This document shows, piece by piece, positions 16,072-25,378 of a DNA stretch of 37,266 nucleotides. A model generated the notes under the pieces. That model saw only the letters and a program-made list of their open reading frames with translations, had not been told where the DNA came from and did not search any database. Source of the stretch: Candidatus Limivivens merdigallinarum (lineage in GTDB: Bacteria; Bacillota; Clostridia; Lachnospirales; Lachnospiraceae); the NCBI GenBank assembly GCA_018713105.1, contig DVFT01000099.1:1-37266 (forward strand), given 5' to 3'. Position 1 is the first letter of the stretch; each line of letters opens with the position of its first letter. Made by a program: the position numbers and the translations under genes.

Positions 16072-16104
16072 ACAGGGAGCCGCACGGATGCGGCCCCCTG
16101 TTTT
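16072..16104 (+). terminator. Terminator/attenuator hairpin between substrate-binding protein and permease
   Basis: ACAGGGAGCCGCA-CGGA-TGCGGCCCCCTGT (one mismatch) followed by TTT. Confidence 0.7.
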
Positions 16105-16176
16105 GTGCGGGAGCCGGTGAAACAAGCATGGCAAACAGACATGTGAGATACGGAAAGAAAAAAGAATGGAGAAGCG

Positions 16177-16866
16177 ATGGAGTCGTTAAAAGAACAGTTT
16201 TATATCAATTTTATTGAAGAGAACCGATGGCATTATCTCGTGGACGGTTTGAAGGTGACCCTCCAGGTGACCTTTCTTGCGGTGATCATCGGTATTGTGC
16301 TGGGGCTTCTGGTGGCGATCATACGTTCCACCTATATGAAGACCGGAAAATTAAAGGTGTTGAATTTCCTCTGCAATATTTATCTTACGGTGATCAGAGG
16401 AACACCGGTATTGGTACAGCTTTTGATTATCTATTTTGTCATCTTTGGTTCGGTCAACATCGATAAGGTGATCGTCGCTGTCCTGGCGTTTGGATTGAAT
16501 TCCGGCGCTTATGTAGCTGAAATCTTCCGCTCAGGAATTATGTCCATAGACAACGGACAGTTTGAAGCAGGGAGAAGCCTGGGATTTAGTTATGTACAGA
16601 CCATGTACCATATCATTATGCCCCAGGCGTTTAAAAACGTATTGCCGGCGCTTTGCAATGAGTTTATTGTGCTTTTGAAAGAAACATCCGTGGTAGGCTA
16701 TATCGCTCTGCAGGATCTGACCAAAGCCGGAGATATTATAAGGAGCCGTACTTACAGTGCATTTATGCCTTTGATTGCGGTGGCGATTATTTATCTGGTG
16801 ATGGTGATCGTATTTAACAAGCTGGTAGGAATTCTGGAAAGGAGGCTTCGCAGCAGTGACCACTAA
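16177..16866 (+). CDS. Amino-acid ABC transporter permease (HisM/GlnP type)
   Basis: 229 aa; [84 protein letters not shown]. Confidence 0.93.
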   Translation: MESLKEQFYINFIEENRWHYLVDGLKVTLQVTFLAVIIGIVLGLLVAIIRSTYMKTGKLKVLNFLCNIYLTVIRGTPVLVQLLIIYFVIFGSVNIDKVIVAVLAFGLNSGAYVAEIFRSGIMSIDNGQFEAGRSLGFSYVQTMYHIIMPQAFKNVLPALCNEFIVLLKETSVVGYIALQDLTKAGDIIRSRTYSAFMPLIAVAIIYLVMVIVFNKLVGILERRLRSSDH

Positions 16867-17602
16867 CGGAGAAGTCCTGATCAGGACAGAAAATTTAAAA
16901 AAAGTATTTGACGGAAGCCTTCATGCCTTAAATGGTGTGAGCCAAGAGATCCGAAAAGGGGAGGTCGTGGTGATTGTGGGGCCTTCCGGTTCGGGCAAAT
17001 CTACTTTCCTGCGTTCCCTGAACCTCTTGGAGATGCCCACCAGCGGGCACATTTATTTTGAAGGTGTAGATATCACCGATAAGAAGGTGGATATCAACAA
17101 GCACCGCCAAAGAATGGGAATGGTGTTCCAGCATTTCAACCTGTTTCCGCATATGACGATCCTGAAAAATATGACCATTGCACCTATGAAGCTTTTGAAA
17201 AAATCGAAGGAAGAGGCAGAAAGGCAGGCGATGGAGCTTCTTGAGAGGGTAGGGCTAAAGGAACGGGCGAACGCCTATCCAAGCCAGTTATCCGGCGGCC
17301 AAAAGCAGCGGATTGCCATCGTGCGTGCGCTGTGTATGGATCCTGAGGTGATGCTTTTTGATGAGCCGACTTCCGCCCTGGATCCGGAGATGGTCGGCGA
17401 GGTTCTGAATGTTATGAAAGAGTTGGCCAAAGAGGATATGACGATGGTGGTGGTTACCCATGAGATGGGCTTTGCCCGTGAGGTGGCAGACCGCGTGATC
17501 TTCATGGCGGAAGGACAGGTAGTAGAGGAGAATACTCCCAAAGAGTTTTTTGAGCACCCGAAGTCCGAGCGGCTTCAGGCATTCCTCGGAAAAGTGATAT
17601 AA
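16856..17602 (+). CDS. Amino-acid ABC transporter ATP-binding protein (GlnQ type)
   Basis: GTG start; [50 protein letters not shown]. Confidence 0.95.
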   Translation: MTTNGEVLIRTENLKKVFDGSLHALNGVSQEIRKGEVVVIVGPSGSGKSTFLRSLNLLEMPTSGHIYFEGVDITDKKVDINKHRQRMGMVFQHFNLFPHMTILKNMTIAPMKLLKKSKEEAERQAMELLERVGLKERANAYPSQLSGGQKQRIAIVRALCMDPEVMLFDEPTSALDPEMVGEVLNVMKELAKEDMTMVVVTHEMGFAREVADRVIFMAEGQVVEENTPKEFFEHPKSERLQAFLGKVI

Positions 17603-17610
17603 AGACGCAA

Positions 17611-17645
17611 GGGTTCCCGGGCTATGTCCCGGGAACTTCGTTTTT
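17611..17645 (+). terminator. Intrinsic terminator
   Basis: GTTCCCGGG-CTATGT-CCCGGGAAC then TTCGTTTTT. Confidence 0.88.
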
Positions 17646-17731
17646 CCTGCCGTTTTTTGCGAAAAAATTAGCTTGCATAAATCTTGACCTATATTATAAT
17701 AAGTAAGTAATCTAAAACACATAAAGATAAG

Positions 17732-19054
17732 GTGAGTACATTGAATTATACAGAAGCAGTGGAATACATTTACCGTGTTCCCAAATTCACGACCAAAAAC
17801 AAGCTGGAGCATACGATGGAATTTATGAGGCGGTTAGGGCATCCGGAACGGAACCGAAAGATCATCCATGTGGCAGGCACCAATGGAAAGGGATCCGTCT
17901 GCGCCTTCTTGTCCTCCATGCTGGTTCAAGGCGGAAAGCGAACCGGTCTTTTCACCTCCCCTCACTTGGTGAAGATCAACGAAAGATTCCAGATTAATAA
18001 CGTTCCAGTGGGAGATGAGGAATTCCTGGAAGCATATCAGAAGGTGGATACTGTCATCCGGGAAATGGTAACAGACGGGCTTCCGCATCCCACCTACTTT
18101 GAACTGCTCTTTGCCACGGCTATGGTGCTGTTTGAGCGGGAAAACGTGGAATATGTGGTGCTGGAGACCGGGCTTGGAGGAAGATTGGACGCCACCAATA
18201 CGGTGGAAAAGCCCCTTGCTACGGTCATCACGTCCATCAGCCTGGATCACACGGAAATCCTTGGGGATACCATCGGAAAGATCGCCTTTGAGAAGGCGGG
18301 GATCATCAAGCCGGGGGTGCCTGTGATCTACGATGGGAGCGTGAAAGAAGCAGAGGAAGTGATCCTAAAACGTGCCGGGGAGCTTGGAAGCCCTGCCTAT
18401 GCCTTGTATCCGTCCATGTATAAAGTTTTGGAAAAGACGGATAAAAGCATTGATTTTTCCCTGAATTGCAAGTATTATGAGAATGTCAGGGTGGAAGTGC
18501 CATACCTGGCAGACTACCAGATGATGAACAGCTCGCTGGCATTGCTGACGCTGGCTGTGGTGGACGAGAAGGGGGAGATTCCTCTCAAGACCCGCCTTGC
18601 GGGCATTCGGGACACCCGCTGGGAAGGACGTATGGAGACGGTCCTTCCAGGAGTTGTGCTGGACGGAGCACACAATGCAGCCGGCATCCGGGAGTTTATC
18701 CGTACGGTGCAGCAGATCGAAGGAAGCCGCCGGGTGGTGATGCTTTTTTCCGCTGTGGTGGAGAAAAACTATGAGAAGATGATCGCGACGATCTGCAGGG
18801 ACACCAACCTTGCTGAGGTGGTGGTCACCCAGATCGAAGGCGACCGCATCGTACCGGCAGAGACGCTGAAGGAAGTGTTTGAACGGTATACCGCTGTTCC
18901 GGTGACGGCTGTGCCCGATATCCGGGAGGCATTTCGCCTGGCGAGGGAGAAGAAGGGCGACGGAATCCTCTTCTGTGCAGGTTCCCTGTATTTGGTTGGG
19001 GAATTGAAGGGGATCCTGAAGGAGGAGCAGAGAAGCCAGACGGAGGGATCCTGA
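17732..19054 (+). CDS. folC: Bifunctional folylpolyglutamate synthase/dihydrofolate synthase
   Basis: 440 aa; HVAGTNGKGSVCAFLSSML, FTSPHLVKINERFQIN, ETGLGGRLDATNTV, LDGAHNAAG. GTG (17732) or TTG (17741) start. Confidence 0.93.
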   Translation: MSTLNYTEAVEYIYRVPKFTTKNKLEHTMEFMRRLGHPERNRKIIHVAGTNGKGSVCAFLSSMLVQGGKRTGLFTSPHLVKINERFQINNVPVGDEEFLEAYQKVDTVIREMVTDGLPHPTYFELLFATAMVLFERENVEYVVLETGLGGRLDATNTVEKPLATVITSISLDHTEILGDTIGKIAFEKAGIIKPGVPVIYDGSVKEAEEVILKRAGELGSPAYALYPSMYKVLEKTDKSIDFSLNCKYYENVRVEVPYLADYQMMNSSLALLTLAVVDEKGEIPLKTRLAGIRDTRWEGRMETVLPGVVLDGAHNAAGIREFIRTVQQIEGSRRVVMLFSAVVEKNYEKMIATICRDTNLAEVVVTQIEGDRIVPAETLKEVFERYTAVPVTAVPDIREAFRLAREKKGDGILFCAGSLYLVGELKGILKEEQRSQTEGS

Positions 19055-19127
19055 GGAGGAACCGACCAGATCTGGATGTCTGAAAGAGCGATAAACGTGT
19101 GGAGTATAGAGAGTTAGGAGGTACATC

Positions 19128-19277
19128 ATGATTAACTATGAGGAGGAACTGAAGAAATTTCATCCCAGCCTGGATGTGAACGAGGCGGAGGATGCGATTT
19201 ACAACAGGGATTTTACCGATGTGACCGATATCTTAAAGGAATTGATCAACGACGAAAAGAAGAAAAGAAAGCAGTAA
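19128..19277 (+). CDS. Small acidic/basic hypothetical protein, 49 aa
   Basis: Below ORF-track length: MINYEEELKKFHPSLDVNEAEDAIYNRDFTDVTDILKELINDEKKKRKQ, preceded by TTAGGAGG at 7 bp spacing. Confidence 0.75.
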   Translation: MINYEEELKKFHPSLDVNEAEDAIYNRDFTDVTDILKELINDEKKKRKQ

Positions 19278-19286
19278 GGGGTACCT

Positions 19287-20909
19287 ATGAATTGTATATA
19301 TTGTGGAACTCCGCTGTCGGGCATCGATTACTGCACCGGCTGCGGGGCGGACGTCACATTACAGAAACGTATTATCCGCATTTCCAACCTGCTGTACAAT
19401 GAGGGGCTGGAAAAAGCGCAGGTGCGGGATCTCTCGGGCGCCATCGCCTGCCTGAACCGAAGCCTGAAGATGAATAAAGAAAACATTGCAGCCAGGAATC
19501 TGCTGGGTCTGGTGTATTTTGAGACCGGCGAGGTGGTGTCTGCCTTGAGCGAATGGGTGATCAGCAAGAACTTTAACGTGCCGGACAATGCCGCTGATCT
19601 GTACATAGCGAAGCTGCAGGCGAACAAGAATAAGCTGGATGCCATCAACCAGACCATCCGCAAATACAACCAGGCGCTCATCTACTGCAGGCAGGACAAC
19701 GAGGACATGGCAGTGATCCAGCTCAAAAAGGTTCTGTCGCAGAATCCTAAATTCATCAAGGCATACCACCTGCTGTCCCTGCTGTACCTGAAGCGTCAGG
19801 AATATGAGAAAGCCAGAAAGCTCCTGAAAAAAGCAGCCTATATCGATACCACCAATACCACGACGCTTCGCTACCTCCAGGAGGTGGAACTGGCGACAGG
19901 AATCAGCACCAGCCTGGATGTAAAGCGGAAGAAGAAATACGCCAAGGAAGAGAAGGTCAATAAACTCACCGGAACCACTACCTATATGAGCGGCAATGAG
20001 ATGATCATTCAGCCTGCAACGTTCCGGGACAGTTCCGCGCTGGCAACCTTTCTCAATATCTGCCTGGGACTAATCTTGGGCGGCGCCATTGTCTATTTCC
20101 TGGTGGTGCCTGCTACCAGGCAGAGCATTCACGCGGACGCAAACCGCCAGGTGACCGATGCCAATACCACCATGGCGCAGGAGGTGGCACGGGTGCAGGA
20201 TCTGGAGGAGGAGATCGAGAACTACCAGAGCCAGATCGAGGAAGCCAACAAGACCATGGAGGATGCCAACACTAAGGCGGAGTCCTATGATGATCTTCTG
20301 GAGGCTGCCAATATTTATATCACAGCCGGACAGGGGCAGGAAGCCGCCCAGGCTCTGGCACAGGTGGACGCTGATTCCATGACCGGAAAAGGGGAGGAGC
20401 TGTACACGACATTGAATACGCTCCTTCAGGATTATGTGTTCAATGAGGCATATGCAGCGGGAAATACTGCCTATGTGGCAGGGGACTATGAGACTGCCAT
20501 CACTTACTATGAATCCGCCCTGGAAGCGAATCCCAGCAGCACGGATGCCCTTTATTATCTGGGATATGCCTACTATAACACTGGCGATTATACCAATTCC
20601 GACCGCTGCTTTAAGGAACTGATCCAGAGAGATCCCACCAGGGCAGCCGAGGTACAGGGATACATCCAGAACCAGTCTACAGAAAGTGAGACGGGCGAGA
20701 CGGACGAGAACGGAAATCCGGTGCAGGAGACGAACGCAGACGGGACACCGGTGCAGGAGACGAATGCGGATGGAACACCCGTACAGGAGACGAACGCAGA
20801 CGGAACGTCCACAGGGGAGACGGACAGCACACAGGGAGAAAGCACATCTACGGAGAGCGCCGGCACATCATCGGGAGCCGGTGACAACGGTATCGAGGTG
20901 ATACAGTAA
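19287..20909 (+). CDS. Zinc-ribbon / TPR-repeat membrane protein
   Basis: 540 aa; N-terminal MNCIYCGTPLSGIDYCTGCGADV zinc ribbon, TPR-like helices, one TM (ATFLNICLGLILGGAIVYFLVVPA), coiled coil, C-terminal TPRs, low-complexity tail. Confidence 0.85.
   Translation: MNCIYCGTPLSGIDYCTGCGADVTLQKRIIRISNLLYNEGLEKAQVRDLSGAIACLNRSLKMNKENIAARNLLGLVYFETGEVVSALSEWVISKNFNVPDNAADLYIAKLQANKNKLDAINQTIRKYNQALIYCRQDNEDMAVIQLKKVLSQNPKFIKAYHLLSLLYLKRQEYEKARKLLKKAAYIDTTNTTTLRYLQEVELATGISTSLDVKRKKKYAKEEKVNKLTGTTTYMSGNEMIIQPATFRDSSALATFLNICLGLILGGAIVYFLVVPATRQSIHADANRQVTDANTTMAQEVARVQDLEEEIENYQSQIEEANKTMEDANTKAESYDDLLEAANIYITAGQGQEAAQALAQVDADSMTGKGEELYTTLNTLLQDYVFNEAYAAGNTAYVAGDYETAITYYESALEANPSSTDALYYLGYAYYNTGDYTNSDRCFKELIQRDPTRAAEVQGYIQNQSTESETGETDENGNPVQETNADGTPVQETNADGTPVQETNADGTSTGETDSTQGESTSTESAGTSSGAGDNGIEVIQ
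20697..20810 (+). repeat. 30-bp tandem repeats encoding VQETNADGTP
   Basis: Units at 20721, 20751 and 20781 (GTGCAGGAGACGAACGCAGACGGGACACCG and variants), plus a degenerate unit from 20697. Confidence 0.9.
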
Positions 20910-20944
20910 CCGGTACAACAACCAAAGAGAAACCTCAGAGAAGA

Positions 20945-20981
20945 GGACGTATGGAGCAAAGATCAGCCCATACGTCCTTTT
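20945..20981 (+). terminator. Intrinsic terminator between the TPR gene and spoIIA
   Basis: GGACGTATGG - loop - CCATACGTCC followed by TTTT. Confidence 0.8.
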
Positions 20982-21027
20982 ACTTATGTATTGTGGGGCA
21001 GGAATCAAAAAAAGGGGGATTAGATTG

Positions 21028-21363
21028 ATGGAGGACAGTTTTCACATCTCAGGAACAAATCTGACCATCCACCTTCCGGTGGAACTGGATCATCACAACG
21101 CGGAGAAGATTAAGCAGAGGGTGGACCGGATGCTTGCCACCAGGAATATCCGAAGTATCGTCTTTGACTTTGAGAAGACGGTGTTCATGGACAGCTCGGG
21201 GATCGGGATGATCATGGGGAGATACAAGAACATACGCTTTATGGGGGGAACCGCCATTGCAGTGAAGGTCAGCGACCGGATCAGAAGGATCCTGACCTTG
21301 TCGGGAGTCTACAAGTACATGGATATTTATGAAGGCATGCCCAGGCAGTCAGAACTTTTTTAA
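21028..21363 (+). CDS. spoIIAA: Anti-sigma F factor antagonist
   Basis: ATG 21028 after AAAGGGGG; STAS domain with phospho-Ser motif FMDSSGIGMIMGRYKNI. Confidence 0.93.
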   Translation: MEDSFHISGTNLTIHLPVELDHHNAEKIKQRVDRMLATRNIRSIVFDFEKTVFMDSSGIGMIMGRYKNIRFMGGTAIAVKVSDRIRRILTLSGVYKYMDIYEGMPRQSELF

Positions 21364-21377
21364 GGGGGAAAAGAACC

Positions 21378-21830
21378 ATGCAGTATGAAAACGAAATGAA
21401 ACTGGAATTTGTGAGCCGCTCTGCCAATGAGAGCTTTGCCAGGGTGGCGGTGGCAGCCTTCTTAAGCCAGCTCAATCCCACTCTGGAGGAGGTGGCGGAT
21501 GTCAAGACGGCGCTTTCGGAGGCGGTGACCAACTGCATTGTCCATGGATACGGGGACCGGAAGGACGGGAAAGATCTCATTGTAGTGGAATGCAAGGTCA
21601 GCGGAAGGGAACTGTACGTCTCGGTCATTGATCAGGGATGCGGCATTGAGAATGTAGAGCAGGCGATGGAGCCGCTCTTTACCACCAAGCCGGACTCAGA
21701 GCGGTGCGGTATGGGATTTGCCTTCATGGAAGCCTTTATGGACGAGATTTCCGTGACCTCCAAGGTGGGAGAGGGAACCAGAGTGGATATGAAAAAGATC
21801 ATAGGACGGGGAAACAAGTTTGACCAGTGA
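21378..21830 (+). CDS. spoIIAB: Anti-sigma F factor (serine kinase)
   Basis: 150 aa; SEAVTNCIVHGY, VIDQGCGIENVEQAMEPLFTTKPDSERCGMGFAFMEAFMD. Confidence 0.95.
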   Translation: MQYENEMKLEFVSRSANESFARVAVAAFLSQLNPTLEEVADVKTALSEAVTNCIVHGYGDRKDGKDLIVVECKVSGRELYVSVIDQGCGIENVEQAMEPLFTTKPDSERCGMGFAFMEAFMDEISVTSKVGEGTRVDMKKIIGRGNKFDQ

Positions 21831-21842
21831 AAGGATGCGCCC

Positions 21843-22559
21843 ATGGATAGAACCCTTGAACTCATTGAACGATCACACCAAGGGGATAAAACGGCACGGG
21901 AGACACTGGTAGAAGAAAATTTAGGGCTGGTCTATTCTATCGCCCGGAGATTTTTGGGCAGAGGGGTGGAGATGGAAGATCTGATCCAGATCGGGAGCAT
22001 CGGGCTTCTGAAAGCCATCGACAAATTCGACTTGAGTTTTGACGTGCGGTTTTCCACCTATGCGGTCCCCATGATTTCCGGGGAGATCAAGCGTTTCTTA
22101 AGGGATGACGGCATCATCAAGGTCAGCCGCAGCCTAAAGCAGACCGCCATGAAAGCATGCATGGCGCGGGAAATGCTGGAAAAAAGGGAGGGCAGGGAGC
22201 CGAGCATCGGTGAGATCGCCCGTGAGATCGGGATGGAGAGCGAGGAGATCGTCCTTGCCATGGAGTCTGCCGCAGAGGTGGAATCCATCTACAAAACCAT
22301 CTACCAGGGAGACGGAAGCGCTATCGCCCTCATGGACAAGCTGGAGGAAAAGGAAAACGCCAACGACAAGCTGCTGGACCACATGGTCCTCTATGAAGTC
22401 CTGGATTCCCTGGAGGAGAAGGAGCAAAAATTGATCCGCCTTCGCTACTTTGACGAAAAAACCCAGAGCCAGGCGGCAAAGGAGCTGTCCATGACCCAGG
22501 TTCAGGTCTCCAGATTGGAGAAGAAGATCCTGCAGAAAATGCGGGGAAGGTTTTTTTGA
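21843..22559 (+). CDS. sigF: RNA polymerase sporulation sigma factor SigF
   Basis: 238 aa; sigma-70 region 2 VYSIARRFLGRGVEMEDLIQIGSIGLLKAIDKFDLSFDVRFSTYAVPMISGEIKRFLRDDG; follows spoIIAA-AB. Confidence 0.95.
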   Translation: MDRTLELIERSHQGDKTARETLVEENLGLVYSIARRFLGRGVEMEDLIQIGSIGLLKAIDKFDLSFDVRFSTYAVPMISGEIKRFLRDDGIIKVSRSLKQTAMKACMAREMLEKREGREPSIGEIAREIGMESEEIVLAMESAAEVESIYKTIYQGDGSAIALMDKLEEKENANDKLLDHMVLYEVLDSLEEKEQKLIRLRYFDEKTQSQAAKELSMTQVQVSRLEKKILQKMRGRFF

Positions 22560-22578
22560 CCTTCCCCGCATATTTTTT
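22539..22578 (+). terminator. Intrinsic terminator whose stem includes the end of sigF
   Basis: ATGCGGGGAAGGT-loop-ACCTTCCCCGCAT then ATTTTTT; sigF TGA at 22557-22559. Confidence 0.85.
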
Positions 22579-22629
22579 GCAGGAACAGGGACACTACTCA
22601 TAGAAAGCTTGAGAAAAGGAAGTGATGGA

Positions 22630-22788
22630 ATGTATCGGAATAAGAAGCTTTTTGTGATGCTGCTGATCGTGCTCGCCCTTCTGGCTGGCGTGCTGGTCTA
22701 TGCTGCAGTCACAGGAGGGGATCAGGAAGATATGAGAGGGACCCTGGTGAAGATCCACTGTCCCGTGAGGATGAGGAGCAGGGCATGA
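22630..22788 (+). CDS. Small single-TM hypothetical protein, 52 aa, upstream of and overlapping spoVAA
   Basis: MYRNKKLFVMLLIVLALLAGVLVYAAVTGGDQEDMRGTLVKIHCPVRMRSRA; stop overlaps spoVAA ATG (ATGA). Not in the ORF track. Confidence 0.55.
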   Translation: MYRNKKLFVMLLIVLALLAGVLVYAAVTGGDQEDMRGTLVKIHCPVRMRSRA

Positions 22789-23429
22789 ATAAGGAAGATC
22801 AGACCGTACACATCAAGATTGACAAAAATGTACAGATCCATGATACCAACGTGCACGTAAGAGACATTGCCCAGGTGGAATGCGGGGACAAAGCCATGGA
22901 GGCAAAGGTCAAGTCCCTGCGTCTGGACAGTGTTCAGGTGGAAAAGCCCGGCAGATATGTTTGTTCTGTGATGGGGATCTTCGCGGATATCCACCGAAGC
23001 TTCCCGGAGGTTGCCGTCGAGAATGTGGGAGAGGACGATTTCATCATCACCTATGAGAAACCGCTTCAGCCTCCGGTCTGGATCAGTTATCTGAAGACGG
23101 CGGCAGTTGCCCTGATCGCCTTTTTCGGGGCGGCGTTCGCCATAATGACGTTCAACAATGATGTGGATATCCCCAAGCTGTTCGGTCAGCTGTACCTTCA
23201 GTTCACCGGCCGGGAGTCAGACGGATTCACCATCCTGGAACTGACCTACTCCGTGGGGCTAGGACTTGGGATTTTGATCTTCTTCAATCATTTTGCCGGC
23301 AAAAAGCTGACAAAGGATCCCACGCCCATGGAGGTGGAGATGCGCCTCTATGAGGATGAGGTGGATACCACGCTGATCGAGGCGAGCAGACGAAAGCCGG
23401 ATAAGGAGAAACGGGGAGGCTCAAAATGA
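22785..23429 (+). CDS. spoVAA: Stage V sporulation protein AA
   Basis: 214 aa; VHIKIDKNVQIHDTNVHVRDIAQVECGD...; two TM segments; heads the spoVA cluster. Confidence 0.85.
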   Translation: MNKEDQTVHIKIDKNVQIHDTNVHVRDIAQVECGDKAMEAKVKSLRLDSVQVEKPGRYVCSVMGIFADIHRSFPEVAVENVGEDDFIITYEKPLQPPVWISYLKTAAVALIAFFGAAFAIMTFNNDVDIPKLFGQLYLQFTGRESDGFTILELTYSVGLGLGILIFFNHFAGKKLTKDPTPMEVEMRLYEDEVDTTLIEASRRKPDKEKRGGSK

Positions 23430-23839
23430 AAGAACAGATCCTTTTGGCAGTGATTGGGCTGTCAGCGGGCTTCGTCATCTCAGGAGGCGTCATCGCGCTG
23501 CTGGTGGGTCTCGGGGCGATCACGCGGTTTGTGGGGCTTTCCAGGACGGCGGGGAAGGTCTGGCTCTATGAGGATGCCATTCTCCTGGGAAGCCTGTTCG
23601 GAAACTGGCTCACCGTTTATGGGATGCCCTGCCCGCTGGGAAACGTGGGGCTTGTGATTTTTGGAATCTGTTCCGGAATCTATGTGGGCGGGTGGATCCT
23701 GACGCTGGCGGAGATTGCCAATATTTTTCCCATTGTCGCCAGAAGGGTCGGCATCACGAAGGGATTAAGCCTGGTGGTTATTGCCGTAGCTTTGGGCAAG
23801 ACGGCAGGCAGCCTGATACATTTTTTCTTGAGATGGTAA
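23426..23839 (+). CDS. spoVAB: Stage V sporulation protein AB
   Basis: 137 aa integral membrane; SAGFVISGGVIALLVGLGAITRFVGLSRTA; gene order. Confidence 0.87.
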   Translation: MKEQILLAVIGLSAGFVISGGVIALLVGLGAITRFVGLSRTAGKVWLYEDAILLGSLFGNWLTVYGMPCPLGNVGLVIFGICSGIYVGGWILTLAEIANIFPIVARRVGITKGLSLVVIAVALGKTAGSLIHFFLRW

Positions 23840-23853
23840 AGGAGAGAAACAAG

Positions 23854-24321
23854 ATGGCACAGGACAAGAAAGAAGAGAAATATAAAGCGTATAACGAGTA
23901 TGTGGAGCAGGTGACGCCGAAGCACAGCCTGCCGATGAACATGGTCAAAGCCTTCCTGGTAGGAGGAGCAATCTGCACGGCGGGGCAGGTGATCCGGAAT
24001 ATTGCCTTGGGGATGGGCATGGGAGAGGAGACGGCGGGCAGCTGGTGCTCTCTGATCCTGGTATTTTTAAGTGTCCTTTTGACCGGGCTGAACATCTACC
24101 CGAAGCTTGCCAAATTCGGCGGCGCGGGAACCCTGGTGCCCATCACTGGATTCGCCAATTCTGTGGCGGCGCCTGCCATTGAATTCCAGAAGGAGGGACA
24201 GGTATTCGGCATCGGATGCAAGATCTTTACCATCGCCGGACCGGTCATTCTCTTTGGAATCTTCACAAGCTGGGTGCTGGGGCTGATCTATTGGGCATTG
24301 GGGATGATGGGGATCCTATGA
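23854..24321 (+). CDS. spoVAC: Stage V sporulation protein AC
   Basis: ATG 23854 after AAAGGAGAG; YNEYVEQVTPKHSLPMNMVKAFLVGGAICTAGQ, FGGAGTLVPITGFANSVAAPAIEFQKEGQVFGIGCKIFTIAGPVI. Confidence 0.95.
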   Translation: MAQDKKEEKYKAYNEYVEQVTPKHSLPMNMVKAFLVGGAICTAGQVIRNIALGMGMGEETAGSWCSLILVFLSVLLTGLNIYPKLAKFGGAGTLVPITGFANSVAAPAIEFQKEGQVFGIGCKIFTIAGPVILFGIFTSWVLGLIYWALGMMGIL

Positions 24322-24349
24322 GAAAGCCATTCATACAGGAGGGAAATTT

Positions 24350-25378
24350 ATGGACAAGCATTGTAGAATAGGGAAAAGCAGCCTGAGGTTTCCGGACGGT
24401 CCCCGCATTATCGCCCATTCCAGCCTTGCAGGGAAAAAAGAAGGAGAAGGACCTTTGGGGCCGCTGTTTGACCGCATCTATGAGGATGCCACACTGGGGG
24501 AGGACAGCTGGGAAAAGGCGGAGAGCACCCTGCAGCAGGAGGCAGCCAAGCTGGCTCTCAAAAAGGCGGGGCTCTCCTCGGAACAGATCCGTTACCTGTT
24601 CGGAGGCGACCTGCTGGGGCAGATCATTGCCACTTCTTTTGGGGTGGAGGAGCTGAATATCCCGGTCTTTGGGCTGTACGGGGCATGTTCCGTCTGCGGT
24701 GAGGCGCTGTCACTGGCAGCTATGACCGTGGCGGCAGGATATGCGGAACGGGCGATGGCAGTCACCAGCAGCCACTTTGCCAGCGCGGAAAAGCAGTTTC
24801 GCTTTCCTCTGGGCTATGGGAACCAGAGACCTCTCTCCGCCACCTGGACGGTGACCGGCGCAGGGGCGTTCATTGTGGCGCCCAAAGGGGGCGCGGTGAA
24901 GATCAGTGGGATCACCACCGGAAAGGTGGTGGACTTTGGAGTGAAAGATTCCATGAATATGGGCGCCTGTATGGCTCCGGCTGCCTGTGATACGATCTGT
25001 CAGCATCTGAAGGATTTTGGGCGGCAGCCCAAAGACTATGACCGGATCTTCACAGGGGATCTGGGGCTGGTGGGACAGAAGATCCTGATCAAGCTGCTGC
25101 GGGATGAGGGGATCGATCTGGCAAGCGTGCACGATGACTGCGGCATCGAGATGTTTGATTCCGATACCCAGGATACCCACGCAGGGGGAAGCGGGGCGGG
25201 ATGCTCCGCCGCGGTGCTCTCCGCCCTGATCCTTCCGAAGCTTCAGCGGGGAGACTGGAAGCGGGTACTGTTCGTGCCCACCGGGGCGCTGCTTTCCACC
25301 GTCAGCTTTAACGAAGGGCAGAGCGTGCCGGGGATTGCCCACGGTCTCGTGCTGGAACATTGTGAGGAGGAAACATGA
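24350..25378 (+). CDS. spoVAD: Stage V sporulation protein AD
   Basis: 342 aa thiolase-like; YLFGGDLLGQIIATSFGVEELNIPVFGLYGACSVCGEAL, DCGIEMFDSDTQDTHAGGSGAGCSA. Confidence 0.95.
   Translation: MDKHCRIGKSSLRFPDGPRIIAHSSLAGKKEGEGPLGPLFDRIYEDATLGEDSWEKAESTLQQEAAKLALKKAGLSSEQIRYLFGGDLLGQIIATSFGVEELNIPVFGLYGACSVCGEALSLAAMTVAAGYAERAMAVTSSHFASAEKQFRFPLGYGNQRPLSATWTVTGAGAFIVAPKGGAVKISGITTGKVVDFGVKDSMNMGACMAPAACDTICQHLKDFGRQPKDYDRIFTGDLGLVGQKILIKLLRDEGIDLASVHDDCGIEMFDSDTQDTHAGGSGAGCSAAVLSALILPKLQRGDWKRVLFVPTGALLSTVSFNEGQSVPGIAHGLVLEHCEEET

Noticed and set aside
20697-20810. Possible CRISPR-like repeats
   Set aside because: Contiguous in-frame 30-bp coding repeats with no spacers; they encode VQETNADGTP.
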